Below are positions 1 through 9,666 of a stretch of DNA of 64,000 bases, piece by piece (the stretch's first letter is position 1; every line of letters begins with the position of its first letter). A program made the position numbers and the translations under genes. The stretch spans positions 13,946,198-14,010,197 of the forward strand of contig NC_087377.1 of assembly GCF_963675165.1 (NCBI RefSeq), written 5' to 3'. The notes beneath the pieces were generated by a model. It did not search any database. It saw nothing but the letters and a program-made list of their open reading frames with translations, and was not told where the DNA came from. This DNA is from Halichondria panicea. Its lineage: Eukaryota > Porifera > Demospongiae > Suberitida > Halichondriidae.

Positions 1-1705
1 AGTTGATTATCCTCGGGCAGTTCATGATGTATTCCCAGAAACCTTTCACGACGAGGTTGCTTGCATTGTTGGTGTGTTTATTGATATGGGGAGGGATTAT
101 CGAGCTGGAGTTGAACCTACCTGAGTCTAAAGAAAAGATTCAATGGATAGCTATCTCCCTGTGGTCTATTGAGACGTTTCCTCAGGTACATATGTATACA
201 TAAAGATTCTGTGGTTCTGCCTCATTTGATCACTAAAAGCTTTTGAATACCTCGGTTTGGAAAGCTTTTAGAATTGACTGCATGTGATTAGAGCATGCAT
301 GTGGGTTGGCTGAAACCTCAGACCATCACTACTCCAAACAGCTGTTCCCACATTGTGGTGTACATTTTATGGAGGTTCCACTGTAACAGTAATAATTATT
401 ACTTGTAACATTGAATGTTGATAAGGATGTTGATTCCCAATATAAGATGGGAATTGAGTGAACCAACTATACACTCACCTAGTAGGTAATCACTACTCAC
501 TATGACACTGCATGTATACTAGCTGTCATCCAATCTATAGGTGATACTGAACATGAAATTGCAGTCAACCGAAGGCCAGTCGACGATTTCGGTCATTATC
601 ACAGTTTTTGGGAAGACGACAGACTTTCTGGTTACGTATGGACTCAACATGCCTCTTCCTTACGTTGTCATGCGCTACTATTCTAGCTCTGTTGCTTTCA
701 TTAACGGATTCCAAGTAAGCAAATGAGCCGTAAAATTGAATCAGTGATTTGAGTACTGGAGCATTTTCTACATTTTAATCGGGATAATCTCACCAGAACT
801 TTACAAAAGGAGTGGCTCTAAGATATGTGAAGATGTGTACATGTGCCTCACCTTATGTTTGCTACCTTAATGGTTTGCCATGGTAATCTATAGCTAGACC
901 TTTGGTGACTATCTTTTGATAACGTTGCCTAGGAAAACACAAGGTAAAGTTGTTTACGTAAAAATCATACCGTATAGCGGGTAATTTTCGGGGACAAAAT
1001 ATTCGTGGTTCAGCAATATTGAGACATTTCGTGGGTAATATTTTCGTGGTTGTTGCTTGGATTGTAGGTAAAGGTATGGCAAGGTCGCTTCATTCGTGGG
1101 TAAAATATTCGTGGTCAGACCTCCAACCACGAAAACCACGAATATTTTGCCCCACGAAAATTACCCGCTATACGGTATCTGGTTAGATGTATGATTTCAC
1201 CGTGGGTAGCTATGAAAGCTTTCATGGTGTGTACATGTACTGGGGTATGTACTGTGCACTGTACTCATTAGCCTGTGGTCAACTACACATGTTTTGATGC
1301 CACCATGGTAACGTTTCATAATATTTACAGGTGGTATGGTACGGTCAAGACAGCTGGTTTTCCAATCACCCACTCACCTCTGTTAAAACGAGTGGTGAAT
1401 CGTCCACCGATGAAAGCACCAAACTTCTCAAAGACAGAGTATCGGATATGATGCTTGACCACCAAATCAACGCCAGTAAGAGAGAACTAAGTGAGACAAA
1501 CAGAACATGCAGATCCTGTTGTGTTAGCGTAACTCGTTTTATTAGTCTAAGCTATATTGTATTGGGGCTATTTGTATTCGCAGTGGGATTTTTCTTGAGG
1601 ACAATATCATTTTTTTCTCTGTTAGGACCTCTGTCCTGTTTCTGTGTGGTGTTTTGTGCAAACGAGTACTTTCGTCTTAGGCAAAGTAAAAAATGCTTTC
1701 AATAA
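1..1705 (+). CDS. 3' part of a multi-pass membrane protein (partial, function unknown)
   Basis: I read three phase-0 exons: 1-185 (open at the window edge), 541-714 and 1331-1705, with donors cag|gtacat and caa|gtaagc, acceptors tctatag and atttacag, and the stop at 1703-1705. The product has one hydrophobic segment in the first exon (around LLALLVCLLIWGGIIEL) and two close together in the last exon (about 70 residues before the end), then a short basic tail ending in KKCFQ. The hydrophobic pattern and joined frames support a real gene; the family is not recognised. It converges with the tyrosine-rich gene at 2675-1875, leaving about 170 bp between the stops. The second intron carries a palindromic MITE at 967-1178. 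The exon borders are my inference. Confidence 0.5.
967..1178. repeat. Palindromic MITE, TACCGTATAGCGGG family
   Basis: The ends are inverted copies beginning ataccgtatagcgggtaa, with an attcgtggtt-type core, giving a long hairpin of 212 bp. It lies in an intron. Other members are at 6601, 13624, 14689, 28936 and 46938. Confidence 0.8.
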
Positions 1706-1874
1706 AACTTGTGATAATAATTAATGTGATGATATAATGAAAGTATACGTATACATGCACAAATAGAAAACTACTGGGAAAAATTGGTACTGTGATACAC
1801 TTCGAGATTTTACGCTGATACTAAGTTTTTTTGTAAACTGCAGTCCCTAAGGGATTAATTGTTACGTGATAAGT

Positions 1875-2675
1875 TTATAATTTTTGAGTGTCGACGTAGT
1901 CATATTCGTGTAGTGGTTCTTGTGCCCCTAGCTGACCCATACTAGCCGTTAGCTGACCATACGACTGGTTAGACTCTAGCAGTACTTTATCATGGTCGAT
2001 AGCAGGGTGCTCGCTCATTCTCTTTGCTTTCGGTTTCAGTTTGATGTTACTGTACTGACGAGTTAACAAATCTTGTTGGCTTTTGCTCTCTGGAGTAGAA
2101 TATAGCGGGCAAGCAGTCATATTGCTCTTGGCAGTTGAAGACCTCTTGTCTGTGTGCCCGTAAGACTCGTTAGCTTTCAACTCAACTTCTGTCATACCCG
2201 AGACATTGCCTTTGACTTTCGCTAGATCCACCACATCATAGGAGACACTGTTGCTGCGCTGAACTGGTTCCGTTCGTTTAGTGGGTGTAGGTGGTAGACT
2301 CTTTCTGCTGTGCGTTCTCGTTAGCTGACCGCCGTGGGATAAGTTTTTCTCAATCTGTATTAAATTTTGCATTTGAGCTGTTTCAGCAAATGTTTCAGAG
2401 AGTGCTGGTTTTAAATTCTTGCTCGCTCGATGTTTGAGTTGTTGCTGAATTGTATCAGCTCTCGCTTTTTCATTACTCTCTGGAGATGACTGCTTCGGAT
2501 GTTCTTTGCAGCATTTCTTTTGATGCAGACATGCTCCTATTATCATTCCGAGCGGACATGAGAGTATCAATGTCACTACGAAGCAGGTGACGGCAGTAAT
2601 TGCAACCTCTGTGCTTCCAAAAGTCTCTCCACAAATGCAGTTAGTATAGTTAGTATAATTTGTAGTAGAGTACAT
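1875..2675 (-). CDS. Transmembrane adaptor-like protein with a tyrosine-rich cytoplasmic tail
   Basis: This is an uninterrupted 266-residue ORF; an in-frame TAA lies just upstream of the ATG, so the start is well placed if the gene has one coding exon. It has a very short N-terminus with N-glycosylation sequons (NYTNYTN), no cleavable signal peptide, one TM segment at about 23-50, juxtamembrane cysteines (CC at 55-56, possible palmitoylation), then a polar tail. Tail tyrosines sit in SYDVVDL (Y146), SYGHT (Y172), LYSTP (Y192), QYSNI (Y208), SYGQL (Y239) and EYDYVDT (Y258, Y260). A proline site KSLPPTPTKR (125-134) looks like an SH3 ligand. The layout resembles vertebrate transmembrane adaptors (LAT/PAG/LAX type), as analogy only. 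I infer it recruits SH2 proteins after tyrosine phosphorylation, possibly with the receptors next door. It could instead be the last exon of a longer gene. Confidence 0.7.
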   Translation of the reverse strand: MYSTTNYTNYTNCICGETFGSTEVAITAVTCFVVTLILSCPLGMIIGACLHQKKCCKEHPKQSSPESNEKARADTIQQQLKHRASKNLKPALSETFAETAQMQNLIQIEKNLSHGGQLTRTHSRKSLPPTPTKRTEPVQRSNSVSYDVVDLAKVKGNVSGMTEVELKANESYGHTDKRSSTAKSNMTACPLYSTPESKSQQDLLTRQYSNIKLKPKAKRMSEHPAIDHDKVLLESNQSYGQLTASMGQLGAQEPLHEYDYVDTQKL

Positions 2676-3497
2676 ATTCTTTCCGGATTATAGGTCTTGC
2701 AATTGAGTAACCAAGCGCTCGAAAATAGCAAGTACTACACTGAGTGCATGCATTTTGAAGTGTTGATGTATTATATAAATATCACGAAGTTGATAAGGTT
2801 ATGATTATAATTATTAAGGAGTTTCATTTTCTATGCATTGTGTTGTCTGCTGGTGGCACTTAGTGTGGCGTGTTTTCTTCTAATTATTAATTGAATTCCA
2901 CGAAGCTATATATAGCTGCATGCATGTGAATTGGAGATACTAAAGGAAGAGTAGATGAGTGGAATTCAATTGAAGCAGCTTTATAAGACCTTTTGACCCT
3001 GACGATTCTCCTCTGACCTTGGTGTTGATCTTAATCTATTTGGGACTAAAAGACTGAAGTAAAAACTAAAGCTGAAAGCTTACGCTTCTAAGACTGTTTA
3101 TACTACAGACATACATGCAGATTAGATTATTACATCTCTTATAGTGTGACACGAAAATAATTTTTTCCACTTGTGGAATTCCATTAGGTTAATTCTTAAA
3201 GTTGCATGCTTATGCACTTACTGGAAGAACTGCTAATTTTTTTGCAGCACATCATATATACCATGCAGATGATCCATACAATTACAAACAGACTACTTGC
3301 ATTTCTAGCATGCATGATTATCTTTGGCAGCCAGTGGTAACATAATATTTGTGTGCACATGTATGTACATCCTCCCACACCATGAATATCGAATAATAGA
3401 CAGTCAATGCTTAATAGGCCACACACAAGTGAATCGTTGTGAAACTGTAGCTGTGTAGCTAGATCTATAACTACTATAACTGACACTGTCTCTGAAG
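2676..3497. other. Intergenic, no gene seen
   Basis: This AT-rich stretch separates the minus-strand adaptor gene from the plus-strand receptor A. It should hold the promoters of both divergent genes, but I see no specific regulatory motif I can defend. Confidence 0.5.
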
Positions 3498-6306
3498 ATG
3501 GTCAAGTACCACCAATGTCCCAAGAGAAGGATTGTAAGTCTCATGCATTCATTCTGTTGTGTGTGCTATAATTATGATAGATCTACATTGATTAATGAGC
3601 TGCATGTAATTTATAATAGTCTAAGGGTATTATAAATCTAACTGTTTTTATAAACAATATTTCTTTTTGAGATGAGATATAAATCACAGTGTGATGGCAG
3701 CTAGTGTACTGTATGCAAAAGAATATTGGGCTGTTTATGTTCCATAGACCTACTAGCTTGCTCAAGAAAATTCAACATTAATTTGTCCCAACATGAAACT
3801 CAATCCTAGCCCTATATGAATCGAACATATATAATTATATACAGGAGTCATTGATTAACAATTCAAAATCTGCTTGATACTTAGTACATATAATTATAAT
3901 TATTATACATGTACATGTATTATTATGTAACTTGACAAATGGTGAAAGTTAATGTTGTTGTAGCTTCCTACCAGTGTAGTATTTCCCCACTTAGCTATAA
4001 TTAGTATAATCATAACAAGCACTGGCAAGGTTAATAGCACTCGGCTACGCCTCGTGCAATTAGTATCCTTGCCATTGCTTGTTACTCGCGCTATTAATCC
4101 CATATGCATGCATGCATGATATTCGCTATACAAATCTGTATAATTTATGTGTGTTCTTGTTTCCTATAGCTGCCCTCACTCATAATTGCCATCTTCTGGT
4201 TGCACCTATCTCAAGGCACGTTATCTGTATAGAAAAAGACAAGATACATAAATTACACTAATAAGCAATAATTATCTTTAATTGTTGTGCCTACTGGCAA
4301 TAAAGTATAACGTATACAGAGTATACGTGTAATAACAGACACATTTTCACAATAATTTATTGCTATAATTGTTTTTCACTGATTTCCAACATAATTTATT
4401 TTAGAAGCCAGTGTCAACCTAACTGTTGAGGGAGGTATCAATCTACTGGATGAGAACTGTCCTGGAATTGTCACACTGTTCTGTGAGGGGGTGGATATTA
4501 ATCAACTGCGCTGGAGATACAATGAAGTTATTAATATCGTCATATATTCTTCCGACAGTTCCCCGTCTCAAAGTCAGCCTTCACAAACTGCATTTTTATC
4601 TGTCGAATTGGTTGCAATATCACAGAACACAGTGGATACAAATCGAGCGAATTTCACTTCCATTCTCACTGCAAATTTATCTCGACTCCAATCTGATAAT
4701 GTAATGAATATTGAATGTGGTGATGCGGCTACATTTCAAATCGAACCAGTTAATGTGCAAATTATTGATCGAAGCAGACCCAGGGATCCAAGATTCTCTA
4801 TGGTGACAACAGAATATCAATCTGAGAGATTAAACAGTGTGCAAGTACAATGGAGAAAATCTGTAAGTTGACTCGATTTTGATGCATGCAGTAACTGTTA
4901 AGGTCTTACTGCTCATAAATTATGTTCTTCCAGGAAAACTTTTGTCCTGATTACGGTTTGATCTTTTTTTATCAAGTTAACCTTACGGCTGAGAGGTCAA
5001 TTTCTGAGTCAGTAAATCACAATGACTGCCCAAACAATTTCTGCAATGTTACTTTCAGTGAGGGTATTACCGAAGATAATAGAACAATAAAAGTTTCTAT
5101 TTTGGCAACAAGCGAGCTGGGGCCTAGTGAACTTATTTGTTACCCCTATAGTATTGGTAAGTTCATTCTACTGTCTATAATTATAACAACTGTAATTCTG
5201 ATCGATGTCTCATCTATTTTCACAGATTCTTCGGCTCAACAGTATTTTGTACCCCAGGTTTCCTTTATTAATAATCAGTTCCAAGTCCAGTGCATATCTA
5301 CAGCTCTAACCACTAGTAGTCAGAACTGCGGGGTGCGTTATACGACTGATCCACTTTTTAGAGAACTGTCAGATGAGATTACACCAATGTTGGACAAACC
5401 ATTCCACCTACCAGGACTTAGTGCTGATACCACGTACTTCTTTGAGTTTACACTGCTGGTTAATGGTAGCCTGCAAGTTGTGGACCGTATCGGTTTCACT
5501 GCTCAAACAAGTAATTAAAAATTTATGTCCTCACATTGTTTACGTATTTTTTTCAGGCACTGGACTACCAGACTGGGGGATCGCACTGATTGTGCTATTT
5601 GCGATATTTCTGGTTGCTTTAGTTATTATAATAATCGTTGTTGTTGTTGTGCTTTTGATTAAGACAAAAAAAGGTGAGTGAAATAACTGTATAATTATAC
5701 TGCTTTGTAATAACATTTCAGGTACAACAGATTTTGGCAATTTACATATGAGGTAATTTTGCTATAACCATGCATGCTATACTTACTTTCTGTATATATA
5801 CAAGCACTGTATTGCTTTTATTTGTGCAGGCTACCTGATCAGAAAGGTATGTAGATATTCACGATACCTTATATAGTACTACTATTCTGAAGGTAAATTA
5901 AATATGTAGCCTTGCTTTTGGTGGTTTTCACTTGTGTAATGACAATGTATCGATCAAAAACCGAATGTTTGTACACTGATAATTATAAGCTATCTTCACA
6001 GGACACTCCCTGGATGAAATTAAATCTAATGAAGACGTACAAAGTAATTGATATAAGCCTCAGGTATTACAGATATACATGCATATCCAAAAAACTTGTT
6101 CCTGTTAATTGTTATAATTATATAATTATATATACATTTGAGAATTTTAAGTTTGTTGTTAGATCAGCAGATGAACTGCAAAACTTACGTTGCCTGCATG
6201 TTATCATTATGATCGGGCTTTTAATAAGTTAATTTTCCCCTATATAGACGTAAAAAAGAAAATACCTGTATCGAATGACCTATTTTTATTTTTATTATTG
6301 CCATAA
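3498..6306 (+). CDS. Receptor A: Ig-like/FN3-like single-pass membrane protein, tail without tyrosine
   Basis: Exons: 3498-3533, 4170-4215, 4405-4862, 4934-5156, 5226-5510, 5557-5673, 5722-5752, 5830-5846, 6002-6043, 6248-6306 (1314 nt, 437 aa). The first two exons encode a signal peptide (MVKYHQCPKRRI then a hydrophobic run ending LHLSQ). Exon 3 is an Ig-like module: LFCEGVDINQLRWRY with its first Cys and Trp, and a second Cys in NIECGD. Exons 3 (end) to 5 look like two fibronectin-III-like modules. Exon 6 is a TM segment (IALIVLFAIFLVALVIIII) followed by KTKK. The tail is short and contains no tyrosine. Exon lengths match paralogue C (46 nt and 285 nt exons identical). Exon 2 seems to use a GC donor (caag|gcacgt) where C has GT. 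The last three small exons are the weakest part. Function is inferred: cell-surface recognition. Confidence 0.72.
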
Positions 6307-6600
6307 ATAATCTTAATTGCTGCATAATTATAAAATAATCACACTCACGCTAGATACAAGTGTTTTATGGTTACGATATAGTGTTTCCACCCACTCATTA
6401 AATGCTCTATGCATGAATATCATTATTTTGTGCATATTGGCATATTGTGTACATGCAGTTAAAAATCACAAAGCTAGCTCTGTCGGCAAATTTTAGCGTC
6501 AGTGCATGGGCCAGGAAAATGTTAAACTGAAATTTCTATCTATTTATACGAATGAATGGGTAGGGCGACACAAAGAGAAATAGTGCCCGCTACAGTACAC

Positions 6601-6804
6601 TACCGTATAGCGGGTAAGTTTCGTGGGGTAAAAAATTCGTTCAACTCGAGAAATTGTAGTTTTCGTGTGTAAAAATTTCGTTTAGTCTCGTGGCTGCACG
6701 GCATTCCTACGTTCAGATAAGCCACGCCTACGATAAAATTTCGTGGAGGTCAGCCTGCCCACGAAAATAACGAATATTTTACCCCACGAAAATTACCCGC
6801 TATA
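6601..6804. repeat. Palindromic MITE, TACCGTATAGCGGG family (3' end eroded)
   Basis: It starts taccgtatagcgggtaa and ends in the inverted form ttacccgctata; the last five bases of the terminal repeat are lost. Confidence 0.75.
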
Positions 6805-6993
6805 GACCTACCTACGGTAGTCGGTATTTTGTGTGCGGTCTTGCAGCTCTCTTTCTAGGCTTGGAGATGTAGATAAATATACCTTTCAGAGGGCGACACG
6901 ATGAATCAGCTTGTAAACTTCATACGGAAGAGCTAAAGCTGTAGTCTAAGAACTAGACTATAGGTAATTAAACAATTTTCACAGTGCCTATTA

Positions 6994-7172
6994 CAGTGGA
7001 ACCCCTCTATATAACGGACACCTTTGGGGAACAATGTTTTGGTCTTTATACAGAGGTGGCCTTTGTTGAGAGGTTGTTTTGTACACAAACTGTTCATTTG
7101 AGACCTGGGTGTCTGGCCATTATATAGCAACCCGCCTTTATTCAGAGGTGGTTGTTAACAGAGGTTCCACTG
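6994..7172 (+). repeat. 179-bp TIR MITE, cagtggaac family, TA target
   Basis: The ends are cagtggaacccctct and aggttccactg, flanked by TA on both sides (6992-6993, 7173-7174), as expected for Tc1/mariner-like insertion. An inverted copy of the same length is at 21216-21394. Confidence 0.75.
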
Positions 7173-8420
7173 TACGTACAGTGAAGTCATAGATAGTAGA
7201 GGGGAGGGATTGGAAACACAGGGATTTCACGCGGCCCATGCGTGTCGCACCGGAAATTGACAGGAAGTTAATTTAATGGGAAGAGATTGGGGGAAAAGCT
7301 GGATGCTGATCAACTACTTATAGCTACTGTAGTTGCTCTGGTTGTACATCCGAATGACTGACACTTTTCTCTTTGCAAATACTTGAGTGGAGATTACACA
7401 TTCTCAACAAACCTTGAAAATAACAAGGCATGCATTTACAAAAGAAATTAAATCTAGGAACTCGATAATTATTTATACTTATGGTACTAGTACTAGGCAC
7501 TGTTTATTATTATAGACTGCTTCATAACATTATGGCTTTCACACAATCACACAATTTTGATGTTTACATAAAAATGTTTACAAACACAAAACATAATTTT
7601 TATGAGCCTGACGCCCTTTTAGGCAATGGTGTATTCTTGTCATCGGTCACTGCATGTTTAGCTCTTGCAAAAGAATTTACTAATCATAATACATAACAGT
7701 GGGGTTATCATGTGTCCCTCCCCTCTGCCGTTGGCATACAAAATACAAAAGGGTCTTGGCAGATTTTCAGATTTTCTGAGTACCCCTGGGAAAAAGTATG
7801 GGTAAGTTTGAATTAGTATAATTATTTCCAAAACGATAAACGTTAGCAAGGAAAATCTTTTCTTACTGCACATCGGGATCATTAAGCAACATGTAGAACT
7901 AAACAATAGTGATGTACAATTTATTGTTAACCAGTAGCTCCCCCGCAAAACAAGTTACTTTTGAATCCTTGTTTTCACACTTAAAAGCAAAATTTAATAT
8001 TGAACATTAAACAGCATAATGCTCAACTTGGCTATGCCTACTGCATATTTCAATGCTCCCTCTACACTCTGATCACTCTCAAGCAACCATGACTACTTCC
8101 TAGCTCAAGATATCCCCCCACAAAGTTTCTTACTTACCAATTCTTAGCTAAATACATGTAAAACAGTGTAACATGGAGCTCTGATGATCAAATAAATTTA
8201 GGTAAATGATGTAAACCATACATTTACTATGGATAATGTACATACAGACTAGCTCTGCCAGTGCTTACTGCAGTTTTCTTCACTTTCTTCTCTTTTGTTT
8301 TTGCATCTGGCTCGCAATCAATCGCAATCAATACTTGCGGAATGCAACACGCATGATTTTTTTTTATTTTATTTTTTATTTAAGAAATTTTTATGCAAAA
8401 CCAGGGTATGCATAAGGGTA

Positions 8421-8545
8421 GGTCAGGTAGCTCAGATGGCTAGTGTGAAGACTTCCCCTGGACAACACAAAAACAGAGAAATAAAACAGGAGCTACGGCT
8501 AATTATAATAATTATTACACAAAAAGCTACTGAGGTTCGATTTAA
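8421..8545 (+). repeat. Possible tRNA-derived SINE head
   Basis: A good Pol III A-box-like word (tagctcagatgg, 8429) is followed about 105 bp later by a B-box-like word (ggttcgattt, 8534). The spacing is too long for a tRNA gene and no cloverleaf forms, so at best this is a decayed or interrupted SINE. Confidence 0.3.
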
Positions 8546-8704
8546 ATGATGAATCAGAGGAGCTGTTGATAACTTCTGGTGGTAAAGAATTCCATTTTGG
8601 TATTACATCCAGGAAAAAGGAATGTTTGTGGGATGAGGTGCCCACATGTAGTATAAAGAGTATTTGGCTGTGCGGATGACGGGGGGAAGGGGATGGGTGG
8701 GGTG

Positions 8705-8829
8705 AGAAGACAGTGGGAGGAATACAGGATTTGTTGTTGATGATTTTAAATCATACTTTAAGTTTTAGAAGACAGTGGGAGGAATACAGGATTTGTTGTT
8801 GATGATTTTGAATCATACTTTAAGTTTTT
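8705..8829. repeat. 62-bp tandem duplication
   Basis: Two nearly identical units start agaagacagtgggagg at 8705 and 8767. They sit beside, and may belong to, the LINE relic that follows. Confidence 0.8.
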
Positions 8830-9126
8830 GGATATTCCTGCGGTCTTTAAGTGATTTGAGTTGGAGTTTGTAAAGTAGAGAAGTCTAGTCAGATTTCCAT
8901 TCTTTGGTTATGATTTTGCAGGCAAATGATTGGGTGTTCTCCAGTTTCTTGGTGAGTGTTGATTGATGGGGGTCCCATACTGCAGCGCAGTATTCAAGTT
9001 TGGGCAGTAAAGTGCTCCAGGACCTGTAAATTGTATGCTTTGATTGCTGCATGTGATGCATCTTTTAACTTCCTGTGGAGCAATCCCAATTGTTGTTTGG
9101 ATGTCCTCACAGTGTTGGTAATGTGC
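8830..9126 (-). pseudogene. LINE reverse transcriptase C-terminal relic
   Basis: In shifting minus-strand frames I read fragments typical of the region after the RT fingers/palm of CR1/jockey-type LINEs: a KLEYCAAVWDPH block, then LTKKLENTQ and later LKDRRN. Stops and frame changes show it is dead. Only this segment is visible; no YADD palm motif lies next to it. Confidence 0.6.
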
Positions 9127-9312
9127 TGAGATCAGGACAGATTCTTAGAGATGGTGTCAGAATTCTCTAGGGCAATACATTGGTCACCTGAGATCGATGT
9201 TTCCAATCCCTCCCCTCTACTATCTATGGTGAAGTAGTCAAGTGACTGCATGCATTAATTTTGATGATTGATGACTGTACATAGCTCACATGATCAGCAA
9301 TACATTATTATA

Positions 9313-9586
9313 AGGCCACTCCAAGTGACACTCTGGTTTCTGGTCCTGAAGTTTTTCTAATTGCATGCGGGTGGGCGGCTTTTTTTATTTATGTCATTAT
9401 CATTTCACCTTATGAATCTCATTATTAATTTTTGGAAATGAATATCATTATCACACTATTTTGTGCCACATGGAACATTCTGCGCATGTGTAGTAGATAG
9501 AAATCCAATAGAAATCCAATAGAAATCCAAGAATAAATATGATGCGGGCGGTGGACCAGAAACCAGAGTATAACTTGGAGTGGCCT
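9313..9586. repeat. 274-bp TIR MITE, aggccactccaag family
   Basis: The ends aggccactccaagtgaca and (inverted) aggccactccaagttata pair over about 34 bp. The core includes three copies of an 11-bp tagaaatccaa unit near 9500-9530. Confidence 0.65.
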
Positions 9587-9666
9587 AACTGCATGCATGT
9601 TGTTAGTATTATATAATTATTGCAAAGGAAAAAAGCAGCCTGCAAAATACTAATAACTATATAGCT

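Larger units (their letters stand above)
7188..9228. mobile_element. 2-kb TIR element with 31-bp perfect terminal repeats
   Basis: The ends (7188-7218 and 9198-9228) are perfect 31-bp inverted repeats starting catagatagtagagg. They are flanked by the direct repeat gtgaagt at 7181-7187 and 9229-9235. Inside lie a possible tRNA-derived SINE head (8427), a 62-bp tandem duplication and a LINE relic (8830-9126, minus). No transposase was found, so it is probably non-autonomous or a composite. Confidence 0.65.

Noticed and set aside
340-385. Solo ggttccactgta end resembling the 179-bp MITE
   Set aside because: Only about 15 bp match and no second end is present.
8427-8545. tRNA gene
   Set aside because: A- and B-box-like words are about 105 bp apart, no cloverleaf can be drawn, and the B box is mismatched. 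Kept only as a weak SINE candidate.
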